From positions 372,001 through 436,000 of the forward strand of contig NZ_LZYB01000002.1 of assembly GCF_001677335.1 (NCBI RefSeq): DNA of 64,000 bases, given 5' to 3'. Below the pieces are notes generated by a model. It was not told the origin of the DNA. It did not search any database and saw only the letters and a list, made by a program, of their open reading frames with translations. This DNA comes from Erythrobacter dokdonensis DSW-74 (GTDB lineage: Bacteria > Pseudomonadota > Alphaproteobacteria > Sphingomonadales > Sphingomonadaceae). The translations under genes were made by a program, and so were the position numbers. Each line of letters opens with the position of its first letter. The stretch's first letter is position 1. This document shows positions 7,731 through 17,118 of the stretch, piece by piece.

Positions 7731-9059
7731 ATGACCGGAAAACCGCGCCTTTCGCTGCTGCGAATCATCGAGATGAACATCGGCTTCTTCGGCCTGCAAT
7801 TCTCTTTCGGGCTGCAGCAGGCCAATATGGGGCCGATCTACGGCTTCCTCGGGGCGGACGAGGCGACAATGCCTCTGCTGTGGCTGGCAGGGCCGATGAC
7901 CGGCCTTATCATCCAGCCAATCGTGGGCGCGATGAGCGACCGCACAAGCTCGCGCCTCGGCCGCCGCACGCCCTATTTCCTGATCGGCGCGGTCATCTGC
8001 ACGCTTGCGCTGTTCGCCATGCCCTATTCGAGCACGCTGTGGATGGCCGCAAGCCTGCTGTGGATCCTCGATGCGGGCAACAACATCACGATGGAGCCTT
8101 ACCGCGCCTATGTCGCAGACAGGCTGGCAGCCGACCAGCGTTCCACCGGGTTCCTGACCCAGAGCGCCTTTACCGGGCTGGCGCAGACCTTGTCCTACCT
8201 CGCGCCATCGCTGCTCACGGCTTTTGTCGCGCGCGATGTGCTCGATGCGAACGGCATTCCGGTGATCGTGCGCATCGCCTTCATCATCGGCGCGATCCTG
8301 TCCATTTCCACCATCGTCTGGTCGGTGTGGCGGGTGCCCGAACTCCCGCTCGACGAGGCCGAGCGCGCCGAAATGGCGAGCAAACCGCTGACCGTGCGCG
8401 CGACCTTCGCCGAAATCGGTGCGGCGCTGCGAGACATGCCGCGGCCGATGAAGCAGCTCGCTGCCGCCATGCTGTGCCAGTGGTATGCCATGTTTGCCTA
8501 TTGGCAGTACATCACCTTTGCCGTCGGGCGCAGCATCTACGGCACCAGCGATCCGGCCAGCGCCGCCTTCCGCGAAGCGACGCTGACCACCCAGCAGGCC
8601 GGCGCGCTCTACAACTTCATCGCCTTTCTCGGCGCATTGGCGCTGATCCCGGTGGTGGCGCGGTTCGGCGCGCGCCACGTCCATGCGGTGTGCCTGGCCG
8701 CTTCGGGCGCGGCGATGCTGATGATTCCCGGCGCCAGCACCCCGCTGGCGCTGTTCGTTCTGATGCTGGGCATCGGCATCGGCTGGGCCGGGATGATGGG
8801 CAACACCTATGTCATGCTGGCCGACTGCATCCCGCCGGCCCGCAACGGCATCTACATGGGTATCTTCAACCTGTTCATCGTCATTCCCATGCTGATCCAG
8901 ACCCTGACCATGCCGCTGATCTACCGTCCGTTGCTGGGCGGCGACCCGCGCCACGTTCTGATCCTTGGCGGCGTCTTGATGCTGGCGGGCGCGCTGGCTA
9001 CGCTGCTGGTCGACGCGGGCCACCGGCAACCGCGCGAACAGGGACTGGCGACGGGATAG
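7731..9059 (+). CDS. MFS sugar transporter, GPH/SUT-like (probable sucrose importer)
   Basis: A 442-aa inner-membrane transporter with about 12 hydrophobic segments. The N-terminal [20 protein letters not shown], then [20 protein letters not shown] and GRRTPYF, are typical of the glycoside-pentoside-hexuronide/SUT group of the major facilitator superfamily. That group includes the SuxC sucrose importers. The start at 7731 follows GAGGACCTGGAAA; an in-frame upstream ATG at 7623 would place the start within the operator region. It is divergent from the TonB receptor and is followed one base later by the LacI regulator gene. It would carry disaccharide from periplasm to cytoplasm, where the GH68 enzyme and fructokinase could act. 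Confidence 0.85.
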   Translation: MTGKPRLSLLRIIEMNIGFFGLQFSFGLQQANMGPIYGFLGADEATMPLLWLAGPMTGLIIQPIVGAMSDRTSSRLGRRTPYFLIGAVICTLALFAMPYSSTLWMAASLLWILDAGNNITMEPYRAYVADRLAADQRSTGFLTQSAFTGLAQTLSYLAPSLLTAFVARDVLDANGIPVIVRIAFIIGAILSISTIVWSVWRVPELPLDEAERAEMASKPLTVRATFAEIGAALRDMPRPMKQLAAAMLCQWYAMFAYWQYITFAVGRSIYGTSDPASAAFREATLTTQQAGALYNFIAFLGALALIPVVARFGARHVHAVCLAASGAAMLMIPGASTPLALFVLMLGIGIGWAGMMGNTYVMLADCIPPARNGIYMGIFNLFIVIPMLIQTLTMPLIYRPLLGGDPRHVLILGGVLMLAGALATLLVDAGHRQPREQGLATG

Positions 9060-9060
9060 C

Positions 9061-10089
9061 ATGGCGACAGGGGATGATCGCACCACGCGCGCAAGAGTGC
9101 GCACGATCACCGATCTGGCACGGATCGCGGGGGTCTCTCCCGGTACGGTCAGCCGTGCGCTGGCGGGCAAGAGCCTGGTCAATGCCAAGACCCGCGAGAA
9201 GATCGTCGGCCTTGCCCGCGAACACGGCTTTCGTCCCAACCAGATGGCGAGCGGATTGCGCCGTCAGAAGACCGGTGTGATCGGAGTTGTCATTCCGCTC
9301 GGCCACGATGCGCGCCAGCAGATCTCCGACAGCTTCTTCATGACCCTGCTCGGCTACCTTGCCGACGAGCTGACGCAGGAAGGCTATGACCTCATGCTGC
9401 GTCGTGTCGTGCCGGGCGAGGATGCCGACTGGCTCGACCGGTTCATCGGTTCGGGCATGATCGACGGCGTGATCGTGATCGGCCAGTCCGACCAGTTCGC
9501 GCTGATCGAGGACGTTGCCGACGGCTATCTGCCCATGGTGGTGTGGGGCAATCACAAGGAAGGCCAGCGGCACTGTGTGGTCGGCACCGACAACCGGCTC
9601 GGCGGACGGCTTGCGGCCGAGCGCCTGATCGCTGCCGGGGCCCGCCGCCTTGCCTTTCTGGGCGATACCGGGCCGATCGAATTTGCCGCCCGCTTTGCCG
9701 GGGCCGAGGATGCGGCCTCGCGCATGGGAGTCTCGCTGGTTGCGCTGCCAACCCTTCTTTCGCCCGACCGCGCAAGCGAGGAGATCGCCGCGCACCTCGC
9801 CGCGCATGAGGGCGAGATCGACGGCATCTTCGCGGCCACCGACACGCTCGCCGCGCTGTGTCTTGCGGCCCTGCGGGAAGGCGGGATTGCCGTGCCCGAA
9901 ACGGTGCGGCTGGTCGGTTTCGACGATCTGCCGATTGCCCGCCAGACCGCACCCCCGCTGACGACCATCCGGCAAGACATTGCGGCAGGCGCGCACGGAC
10001 TGGTGCAGCTCCTGCTGCGCCGCCTTGCAGGCGAGGAGACCGAAAGCCTCGTTCTGCCTCCGCAACTGGTAATCCGCCAGTCGGCCTGA
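9061..10089 (+). CDS. LacI family transcriptional repressor of the sucrose-type locus
   Basis: A 342-aa LacI/GalR regulator. The N-terminal helix-turn-helix (about residues 14-40, TITDLARIAGVSPGTVSRAL) is followed by a hinge helix around FRPNQMASGLRR. A periplasmic-binding-protein-like effector domain comes next, starting KTGVIGVVIPLGHD and containing GVIVIGQSDQF and DGIFAATDTLAA. It starts one base after the importer stop, so the two are co-transcribed and the gene is probably autoregulated through the operators at 7614-7652. The ligand is not readable from sequence; sucrose or fructose is inferred from context. Confidence 0.9.
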   Translation: MATGDDRTTRARVRTITDLARIAGVSPGTVSRALAGKSLVNAKTREKIVGLAREHGFRPNQMASGLRRQKTGVIGVVIPLGHDARQQISDSFFMTLLGYLADELTQEGYDLMLRRVVPGEDADWLDRFIGSGMIDGVIVIGQSDQFALIEDVADGYLPMVVWGNHKEGQRHCVVGTDNRLGGRLAAERLIAAGARRLAFLGDTGPIEFAARFAGAEDAASRMGVSLVALPTLLSPDRASEEIAAHLAAHEGEIDGIFAATDTLAALCLAALREGGIAVPETVRLVGFDDLPIARQTAPPLTTIRQDIAAGAHGLVQLLLRRLAGEETESLVLPPQLVIRQSA

Positions 10090-10213
10090 TCCGTAGCTTT
10101 GCGACGGGGGACGGGAAACGCGCTGTTCCCGCAAATTGCCCCCTTCCGGTTCGCCGCCTCTCGTGACAAGAGGCAGGTTGCAAACAAGAGACCCATTGAG
10201 GAGAGACGGGATC

Positions 10214-11407
10214 ATGAACCTCGAATTCACCCCCGAAGAACAGGCGTTCCGCGACGAGGTGCGCGCCTTCATCGCCGAGAACTACCCCAAGCACCTTGCC
10301 GATTTCGGGATGCGCGAGGACATGGCGCGCGAGGACTTCCTCGCCTGGCACAAGATTCTGGGCAAGAAGGGCTGGTCGGTTCCGGCATGGCCTGTCGAAT
10401 ATGGCGGCACCGGCTGGACCCCGACCCAGCGTTACATCTGGTCTGAAGAAAATGCCCGCGCCAGCACCGTCATGCCGCTGCCCTTCGGCGTCTCGATGGT
10501 CGGCCCCGTCATCTATACTTTCGGTTCCGAAGAGCAGAAGTCCAGGCATCTGCCCGGTATCGTTTCGGGCGATGTATGGTGGTGCCAGGGCTATTCGGAA
10601 CCGGGCGCGGGCTCCGACCTTGCCAGCCTCAAGACGACGGCGGTGCGCGACGGCGATCACTACATCATCAACGGCCAGAAGACCTGGACGACGCTTGCCC
10701 AGCACGCCGACTGGGGCTTTTTCCTGTGCCGCACCGATCCCACCGCCAAGCAGCAGGAAGGCATCAGCTTCATTCTCGTCGACATGAAGACGCCGGGCGT
10801 GGAAGTGAAGCCTATCAAGCTGCTCGACGGCGGTTACGAGGTCAACGAGACCTGGCTGACCGATGTGCGCGTGCCGGTCGAGAACCTGGTCGGGCAGGAG
10901 AACAAGGGCTGGACCTATGCCAAGTTCCTGCTGGCGCATGAACGCTCCGGCATTGCGGGCGTGGCGCGGTCGAAGCGCGGCGTCGAAAAGCTGCGCGAAA
11001 TCGCGACGCACGAAACGCTCGACGGCGCGCCCCTCATCAAGGACTTCGATTTCGCCAAGAAGGTGAGCCAGCTCGAAATCGATCTCGCCGCGCTCGAAAT
11101 CACCGAGCTGCGCACGCTTGCGGGCGAGCAGGCGGGCAAGGGGCCGGGGCCGGAAAGCTCGATCCTCAAGATCAAGGGCACCGAAATCCAGCAGCGCCTG
11201 ACCGAACTGACGCTGGAAGCGGTCGGCACATATAGCGCGCCCTACATGGGCGGGGTGTCGAACGACAATTCCAACGAACACCCGGTCGGGCCGGATTATG
11301 CGACCCACGCCGCGGCGACCTATTTCAACATGCGCAAGACCAGCATCTATGGCGGATCGAACGAGATCCAGCGCAACATCATCACCAAGATGATCCTCGG
11401 CCTCTAA
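10214..11407 (+). CDS. Acyl-CoA dehydrogenase family protein (subunit 1 of a likely pair)
   Basis: A 397-aa flavoprotein of the acyl-CoA dehydrogenase family, inserting an alpha-beta double bond into an acyl-CoA. The FAD/substrate motif reads WWCQGYSEPGAGSDLASL, followed by INGQKTWTT. At the C-terminus the stretch aligned with the medium-chain enzyme's catalytic Glu (YEGT) reads IYGGSNEIQ, with Gly at about 380. The start at 10214 has GAGGAGAG upstream. A second, more divergent family member follows after 24 nt, as in the heteromeric FadE pairs of steroid side-chain degradation. The substrate is unknown. Confidence 0.9.
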   Translation: MNLEFTPEEQAFRDEVRAFIAENYPKHLADFGMREDMAREDFLAWHKILGKKGWSVPAWPVEYGGTGWTPTQRYIWSEENARASTVMPLPFGVSMVGPVIYTFGSEEQKSRHLPGIVSGDVWWCQGYSEPGAGSDLASLKTTAVRDGDHYIINGQKTWTTLAQHADWGFFLCRTDPTAKQQEGISFILVDMKTPGVEVKPIKLLDGGYEVNETWLTDVRVPVENLVGQENKGWTYAKFLLAHERSGIAGVARSKRGVEKLREIATHETLDGAPLIKDFDFAKKVSQLEIDLAALEITELRTLAGEQAGKGPGPESSILKIKGTEIQQRLTELTLEAVGTYSAPYMGGVSNDNSNEHPVGPDYATHAAATYFNMRKTSIYGGSNEIQRNIITKMILGL

Positions 11408-11431
11408 GCGGCTGACGACGGGAGAGAATTC

Positions 11432-12562
11432 GTGGATTTCAACTTCACCGAAGAACAGGACATGGTGCGCGACGGCCTCTCGCGGCTGGTGCGCGAGCAG
11501 TACGACTGGGAAACCCGGCGCAAGGCTATCGCCAGCACCGAAGGCTGGCGGCCCGAAGTCTGGGCGCAGCTGGCTGAGCTGGGTATCCTCGGCATGCCTT
11601 TCAGCGAGGCTGATGGCGGCTTCGGCGGGGGCGCGGTCGATGCGATGGTCATCATGGAGGAGTTCGGCAAGGGGCTGGTGGTCGAGCCGTTCATCCCCAC
11701 CGTGGTCTGCGCGGGCGGGTTCCTGAAGCACGGCGGCACGGCGGCGCAGAAGGAAGAGCATATCGGCGCAATCGTTTCGGGCAGCGCCGTCTTCGCCTTC
11801 GCCTATGCCGAACCGCGCGGACGCTATGACTATGCCGATCTCGAAACCACTGCGAAGAAGGACGGCGCGGGCTATGTCCTCAACGGCCACAAGGCAGTCG
11901 TGATCGGCGCGCCCTGGGCAAGCCACCTCGTCGTCACCGCGCGCACCGGCGGCGAGCGGCGCGATCGCAGCGGCGTATCGGTCTTCGTGCTGGCCAAGGA
12001 TACGCCCGGCGTCACCACCCGCGATTATGTCACGGTCGACGGACGCCGCGCTTCGGAAGTCTATTTCGAGAACGTCGCGGTGGGCGTGGATTCGCTGATC
12101 GGTGTCGAGGGCGAGGGGCTGGCGCTGATTGAGCTGGTTACCGACGATGCCATCGCAGCGCTGTGCGCCGAGGCCTGCGGAGCGATGAAGGTCGCCCATG
12201 CAATGACGGTGGAGTACAGCCGCCAGCGCAAGCAGTTCGGCGTGCCGATCGGCAAGTTCCAGGTGCTCCAGCACCGCATGGTCGACATGTACACCGCCTA
12301 CGAACAGGCCGTCTCGCTCACCTATCTTGCTACCCTGCGCCTGGGCAGCGACGAGGTCGAGCGCAAGAAGGCTGTCAGCGCGGCGAAGGTCGGGGTGGGG
12401 CAGGCCGCACGCCTGATCGGCCAGGAAGCGGTGCAGATCCACGGCGGCAACGGGGTGACCGACGAATATGCCATCGGCCACTACTTCAAGCGCCTGACGA
12501 TCTTCGATTCCGAGTTCGGCAATGTCGATCATCACTTGAAGCGCCACGTGGCGCTGTCCTGA
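11432..12562 (+). CDS. Acyl-CoA dehydrogenase family protein (subunit 2 of a likely pair)
   Basis: A 376-aa acyl-CoA dehydrogenase homologue starting at GTG 11432 behind GGGAGAG; the protein begins MDFNFTEEQDMVRDGLSRLV. The middle domain is divergent: FAFAYAEPRGRYDYADLETT replaces the usual TEP-GSD motif. The C-terminal IHGGNGVTDEYAIGHYFKR is conserved, but the usual catalytic-Glu region reads LTIFDSEFGN. Such sequences usually form heteromers with a canonical partner. The gene directly follows that partner, supporting one enzyme made of two subunits. Confidence 0.88.
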   Translation: MDFNFTEEQDMVRDGLSRLVREQYDWETRRKAIASTEGWRPEVWAQLAELGILGMPFSEADGGFGGGAVDAMVIMEEFGKGLVVEPFIPTVVCAGGFLKHGGTAAQKEEHIGAIVSGSAVFAFAYAEPRGRYDYADLETTAKKDGAGYVLNGHKAVVIGAPWASHLVVTARTGGERRDRSGVSVFVLAKDTPGVTTRDYVTVDGRRASEVYFENVAVGVDSLIGVEGEGLALIELVTDDAIAALCAEACGAMKVAHAMTVEYSRQRKQFGVPIGKFQVLQHRMVDMYTAYEQAVSLTYLATLRLGSDEVERKKAVSAAKVGVGQAARLIGQEAVQIHGGNGVTDEYAIGHYFKRLTIFDSEFGNVDHHLKRHVALS

Positions 12563-12576
12563 CGACGGGGCGAGAC

Positions 12577-13485
12577 ATGGCGGACAATGGCATGTCGTTC
12601 GAACATGCGGGGCGCAGCCTGATCATAGCAGTGATTGCTGCGCTTATCGGGCTCGCCTTTGCCTGGGGCGCGGGCAGCGGGAGCGTCGTCTTTTCGGGCG
12701 TCCCTGCGGTGTTCCTGTGCGCTCTCGTCGCCTTCGCGGTGAACTGGCTCGCCTTCATTCCGGCGGCGCTGTTCCAGAGTGACCGCTTCTACGACACCAC
12801 CGGCGCACTGACCTATCTGACGGTGATCGCGCTGGCCTGTGCGGCGGCGATCGAGGCCAACGGATCGCTCGATCCGCGCCGCGTGGTGGTGGCGGGGATG
12901 GTGGCGCTCTGGACGATCCGGCTGGGCAGCTTCCTGTTCACCCGCATCCACGCTGCGGGCGGCACCGATGTTCGCTTCGAGAAGATCAAGGTGAACCCGC
13001 CGCGCTTTCTGGTGGCGTGGACTTTGCAGGCCTGCTGGGTGATCTTCACCGCCTCGGCCGCGCTGGTGATCATCACCGCGCCCGAGCGCGCGCCGCTCGA
13101 TGCGTTTTTCTGGGCGGGGGCCGCGCTGTGGGTGGTGGGTTTCGCCTTCGAGGTTGTCGCCGATGACCAGAAGCGCCGCTTCAAGGCCGATCCGGTGAAC
13201 AAGGGACGTTTCATCACCTCTGGCCTGTGGGCCTGGTCGCAGCATCCCAATTATTTCGGCGAGATTACGCTGTGGACGGGCATTCTGGTGATTGCCCTTC
13301 CAATGCTTTCGGGCTGGAGCTGGCTTGTGGTGTTCTCGCCGGTTTTTGTCACCCTGCTTCTGACGAAGGTGAGCGGGATCAACCTGCTTGATGCCATCGC
13401 CAGGAAGCGTTGGGGCGATGAGCCGGCTTATCAAGCCTATCGCGCGCGCACCCCGGTGCTGTTCCCCCGTCTGCCGCGCGGCTGA
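12577..13485 (+). CDS. DUF1295 (steroid 5-alpha-reductase-like) membrane protein
   Basis: A 302-aa integral membrane protein with about seven hydrophobic segments. The C-terminal block SGLWAWSQHPNYFGEITLW is the hallmark of the DUF1295/steroid 5-alpha-reductase-like group, whose fold is shared with isoprenylcysteine methyltransferases. It begins 14 nt after the second acyl-CoA dehydrogenase, so the three genes form one unit. A role in lipid or isoprenoid reduction is plausible but unproven. A hairpin follows the stop. Confidence 0.85.
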   Translation: MADNGMSFEHAGRSLIIAVIAALIGLAFAWGAGSGSVVFSGVPAVFLCALVAFAVNWLAFIPAALFQSDRFYDTTGALTYLTVIALACAAAIEANGSLDPRRVVVAGMVALWTIRLGSFLFTRIHAAGGTDVRFEKIKVNPPRFLVAWTLQACWVIFTASAALVIITAPERAPLDAFFWAGAALWVVGFAFEVVADDQKRRFKADPVNKGRFITSGLWAWSQHPNYFGEITLWTGILVIALPMLSGWSWLVVFSPVFVTLLLTKVSGINLLDAIARKRWGDEPAYQAYRARTPVLFPRLPRG

Positions 13486-13507
13486 CGCTGACGGGGACGA
13501 ATGAAAC

Positions 13508-13537
13508 CGGCGGAGCGGCTCCCCTGCTGCTCCGCCG
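13508..13537 (+). terminator. Candidate rho-independent terminator after the DUF1295 gene
   Basis: CGGCGGAGC and GCTCCGCCG form a perfect 9-bp stem with a 12-nt loop, followed by TTTCGCTTT. It lies 22 nt after the stop of the acyl-CoA dehydrogenase/DUF1295 unit. Confidence 0.6.
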
Positions 13538-13693
13538 TTTCGCTTTCGTATCGCCCGCTCACGATGACCGGGCGGCGCGCATCGGACGAAGGGAACGGGG
13601 GCTGCGGGTTAAACCGCATAGGCTTGCCGGCTCTTGCAAGGTCCGGGGTCACCTGTCGGGTCAACGCCCCCACTTACCTTAACGATAAATCAA

Positions 13694-13721
13694 GGGCGCA
13701 AAGGCTGGTGCCTTTGCGCCC
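13694..13721 (-). terminator. Candidate terminator of the large TonB receptor gene
   Basis: GGGCGCAAAGG and CCTTTGCGCCC form a perfect 11-bp stem with a 6-nt loop. On the minus strand it lies 28 nt after the receptor stop and is followed by TTGATTTATCGTT. The region 13538-13693 between the two terminators shows no convincing gene. Confidence 0.7.
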
Positions 13722-13749
13722 CCCGATTTTCGACAGGACTGTGTCGGTC

Positions 13750-16700
13750 TTAGAAAGAGCCCGACAATCCGAGGAAGAAGAACCTGCCGCGCGGCGAGAC
13801 CGGGCGGGTCAGGTTGCCGAGGAAGGGTTCGGTATCGGTTAGGTTGTTCACGCCGCCATAGACCTGGATCTTGTCCGAGACATCGTAGCTGACGGTAATG
13901 TCGTGTTCAAACCCGTCGCCGGTGAACAGCTGGCTGCGGTCGAGGATGCCGACATTCGGCGACACGACCACTTCGCCCCCGACGATCTCGACGTCGGTCG
14001 CTGCCGCATTCGAGACCTGCAAGGTGGAGTCTTCCCAGCGCGTACGCCAGCCGATGTTCCACTTGTCGACTTCCCAGTTGATGCCGAAATTGACGATCCA
14101 GTCGGGAACGCCGACCACACCGAGCAGATTGCTGACCGTTGCCTGGTCGGCGATCAGCAGCTGCTGCTGGAGCGGATCGGGCTCGTCGGCGATGGTCTGC
14201 TGGATCACGGGATCACCCTCGGTGAAGCGCTCGAGGAAGTGCGTGCCGGCCGCGCTCAGGGTGAAGCGACCATAGTCACCATCCCCGAACGGCGCATCGA
14301 AGGAATAGCGCGTCTCGAAGTCGATACCGCGGGCACGCAGCACCTGAAGGTTGATGTTGCCCGAGGTGAAGCCGACGATGGCGCCGCCGCGATTGGGATC
14401 GCGCTCGATCGCGTCGCAGAACTGGTTCTGGATGGAAGGCAGGTCGACGCAGGCCGCCGCAATCGCCGCGCCCGAAAGGCTGCCGACCGCGTCGGTGATC
14501 TCGATGTCGTAGTAGTCGACGAGCACCACCAGATTGTCGAGCGCGCCGCCCAGAATGCCCCGCGGCTGGAAGATCGCGCCGATAGTGTAGCTGTCCGAGG
14601 TTTCTTCCGAAAGCAGCGGGTTGCCGCCCGTCGTCCCGGTCGAGAACGCCGTCAGGAACTGCGAGGAGTCGAAGCCGGGCACCACGAATTGCGCACAGTT
14701 CGCGGGACGGTTGCTGGAGCCGTTGTTGATGTTGCCATCGTCACACGGGTCCGCGTCCACGCCGATGGTGGCAATGGATTGCGGTGCGAACAGTTCGCCG
14801 ATGTTGGGCGCGCGAATGGCCCGCGAAAGCGTGCCGCGGAAGCTCAGCCAGTCAGTCGGCGCATAGATCGCGCCGAAGGAGTAGGTCTCCGTCGAACCGA
14901 TCGTGTTGTAGTCCGAATAACGGCCCGCTGCGGTGACTTCGAGATTGTGGACGAAAGGCATGTCGGCAAGGATCGGCACGCGGATTTCGCCGAACAGTTC
15001 CCACACGCTGATCCCTTCGCCGTTAAGCGGCGAGTTGAACAGCGGTGCGGCATTGTTTTCGACCACGCGGGCCTCGATCGACTCGAAGCTGTCACGGGTG
15101 AACTGCGAGGTGTCGCGCCGCCATTCGAAGCCCGCGGCAAACCCGATCGGGCCGGCCGGCAGCTCGAACAGGTGCTCCGTGTCACCGGCCAGAACCGCGA
15201 GGAACTGCTGCTGCTCGATGACGGTCTTCTGGTTGATGTCCACGAAGGCGAAGTCGAGCGCGGCGCCCTGGCTGGCGAAGTCGCCCAGCAGGTTGAGCGG
15301 AGCACAGCTGCCGTCACCGATCTGGAAAGTCACCGGGCGGGTAAGGCCGCTGACATCGGTACCGTTGATGACGACACCATCGTTGTAGATCGGCGGACCG
15401 CCCACGAGGAACGGCGCGTTGGACGGCGAGGGCAGGCCGGTAACTTCCGCACGGCAGACGATGTCGCCGATTTGTGCGGTGCCCGAGGTGATCTCGATGT
15501 CCTGACCGTTACGCACAGCCTTCAGGGTTCCCGAACCGCTGGTGAAGTTGAACACCGGATCGGTGCCGTCGATGTTGTCCTGCGTCAGGGCAACAGCATC
15601 GAACGCGGTGAAATAGCGGTCGTTGAGGCGGGTCCGGCGGTTGGTGTCGTTCACCTCGGTGCGACCCCAGCTGTAGCTGGCCTCGAAGTTGACGTTGCTT
15701 TCGGGCGCTTCCCAGCGCAGCCCGCCCGAAGCGCGGATGGTCGTGCGCTCGATATCGGTGCCGCGGCCGGTATCCGACGCAAGGTTGTCGAGCGCCACGC
15801 CGACGAAAGACCGGCCCGTTTCGACAAGCTGATCCTGAATGGTCGTGGGAAGGAAGGGGTTGTCGCCGGCGAGGAACAGGTCGTCAGCGAAAGGAATGCC
15901 ATCGATGTTGCTCGTCTCGACATAGGCGAGCTTTGCGTCGGCGAAGAAGGTGAGCGTGTCGGTAATCTGGTAATCCACGCCACCAGCAGCAACGACGCGG
16001 GTCTGCTCGGGGATAAGCGTCAGGCCCGGGGCGTTGCCCGTGAAGATGCCGTCACCGCCGCTGGCATTGAAGGCGCTGGTCGAGATGCCGGGGTTATAGG
16101 CCCGCAGCTCTCCGGTCTGCGGATCGATGATCTGCAGGATCGGGATGTTGGTTCCGGGGAAGGTCGGGACCGTGCTGGTGCCGGGCAGGAAGTTGGAGGC
16201 AACCCGCGGACCGAAAGCCAAACGGTCGAACGGGAAACCGCCGATTGCGATAATGCCCGCCGAGCTGGAAACCGGAAGCCTGCGATCAGGGATGAAGGCG
16301 TTTTCCGTTCCCGGAGCAAGGCCGAGCTGCTCGTTCAGGAAGTCGTTGCTCTGACCGAAAATGGAGTAACCCGGGCCCGCGGCGAAATCGCGGTCGCCGG
16401 CGAGGATGCCGGCGTTCTTCGAATACTCCACCGCGAACACGGCGCTGCCGCGGCCATCCTGGAACGATCCGCCGCCGGCGACCGAGGCGAAGATTTCCTC
16501 GGAATCGCCTTCGTCGCTGATGCCGGTTTGGACGCGGTATTCGAGCCCGTCGAAATCACGGCCGCTGCGGGTGATGTAGTTGACGACGCCCGAAACGGCG
16601 TCCGCGCCATACACGCCCGACGCACCGCCGGTCAGCACCTGCACTTCGCGGATCAGCGCCTGCGGGATCGAGCCAACGTCGACTGTCGCGGTGCCGGCAA

Positions 16701-17118
16701 TGCCGGGCACGTGACGCCGGCCGTCCTGCAGCACCAGCGTACGGTTCGAGCCGAGCGAACGCAGGTTCAGCGTGCTCGCCCCCGACAGGGCAAGGCCCTG
16801 CGCCGTGTCAAGGTTGGCCGGATCGGAGCCCTGCAGTGCGGGCAGTTCGCGCAGCGTCTGGGTGATATCGATCTCGCCGGTGCGCTTCAGCTGCTCGGCA
16901 GTGAGCACCTGGACCGGACCCGCCGAGGAGGTGGTGGCGTCGGTAGCGATGCGCGACCCGGTGACGACGATCTGGGCCTCTTCGGGTTCGGCCTCGGCGC
17001 CGTTGCCGGAGACGCTGTCCTGCGCCGCGGCAACCGAAGGCGCCAGGGCAGAAACGAGCATCGCGGCAGCGAGCGCGCTTAACGAAGAAGTTTGGCGGGC
17101 ATGTGTCATATAACGCAT
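13750..17118 (-). CDS. Large TonB-dependent receptor (1122 aa)
   Basis: An outer-membrane TonB-dependent receptor. The start at 17118 (MRYMTHARQTSSL) gives a signal peptide ending near SVAAAQ; GAGGACA lies upstream, and an in-frame ATG at 17139 would only add seven residues. The plug contains AQIVVTGSRI, LRELPALQG, LNLRSLGSNRTLVLQDGRR and GGASGVYGADAVSGVVNYI. The barrel ends FFFLGLSGSF with the terminal Phe. This plug type is common in sphingomonads, where such receptors import varied nutrients. No transport or degradation gene lies next to it, so the substrate is unknown. Confidence 0.87.
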   Translation of the reverse strand: MRYMTHARQTSSLSALAAAMLVSALAPSVAAAQDSVSGNGAEAEPEEAQIVVTGSRIATDATTSSAGPVQVLTAEQLKRTGEIDITQTLRELPALQGSDPANLDTAQGLALSGASTLNLRSLGSNRTLVLQDGRRHVPGIAGTATVDVGSIPQALIREVQVLTGGASGVYGADAVSGVVNYITRSGRDFDGLEYRVQTGISDEGDSEEIFASVAGGGSFQDGRGSAVFAVEYSKNAGILAGDRDFAAGPGYSIFGQSNDFLNEQLGLAPGTENAFIPDRRLPVSSSAGIIAIGGFPFDRLAFGPRVASNFLPGTSTVPTFPGTNIPILQIIDPQTGELRAYNPGISTSAFNASGGDGIFTGNAPGLTLIPEQTRVVAAGGVDYQITDTLTFFADAKLAYVETSNIDGIPFADDLFLAGDNPFLPTTIQDQLVETGRSFVGVALDNLASDTGRGTDIERTTIRASGGLRWEAPESNVNFEASYSWGRTEVNDTNRRTRLNDRYFTAFDAVALTQDNIDGTDPVFNFTSGSGTLKAVRNGQDIEITSGTAQIGDIVCRAEVTGLPSPSNAPFLVGGPPIYNDGVVINGTDVSGLTRPVTFQIGDGSCAPLNLLGDFASQGAALDFAFVDINQKTVIEQQQFLAVLAGDTEHLFELPAGPIGFAAGFEWRRDTSQFTRDSFESIEARVVENNAAPLFNSPLNGEGISVWELFGEIRVPILADMPFVHNLEVTAAGRYSDYNTIGSTETYSFGAIYAPTDWLSFRGTLSRAIRAPNIGELFAPQSIATIGVDADPCDDGNINNGSSNRPANCAQFVVPGFDSSQFLTAFSTGTTGGNPLLSEETSDSYTIGAIFQPRGILGGALDNLVVLVDYYDIEITDAVGSLSGAAIAAACVDLPSIQNQFCDAIERDPNRGGAIVGFTSGNINLQVLRARGIDFETRYSFDAPFGDGDYGRFTLSAAGTHFLERFTEGDPVIQQTIADEPDPLQQQLLIADQATVSNLLGVVGVPDWIVNFGINWEVDKWNIGWRTRWEDSTLQVSNAAATDVEIVGGEVVVSPNVGILDRSQLFTGDGFEHDITVSYDVSDKIQVYGGVNNLTDTEPFLGNLTRPVSPRGRFFFLGLSGSF

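Noticed and set aside
5088..9239. A single 1383-codon open frame running from the TonB receptor back through the importer gene on the minus strand.
   Set aside because: Only 5088-7553 has receptor motifs, a signal peptide and a ribosome site; the rest is antisense of the importer and is low-complexity.
10112..10131. CGGGAA/TTCCCG hairpin after the LacI gene as a terminator.
   Set aside because: The stem is only 6 bp with no T-run; transcription may continue into the acyl-CoA dehydrogenase genes.
9443..12547. A 1034-codon minus-strand open frame opposite the LacI regulator and the two acyl-CoA dehydrogenases.
   Set aside because: The plus strand carries three well-supported genes there; the minus frame has no recognisable motif.
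13903..17082. A 1059-codon open frame on the plus strand opposite the large TonB receptor.
   Set aside because: It lacks any domain, is biased to Arg/Asp/Gly as expected for antisense of a GC-rich gene, and the opposite strand encodes a clear receptor.
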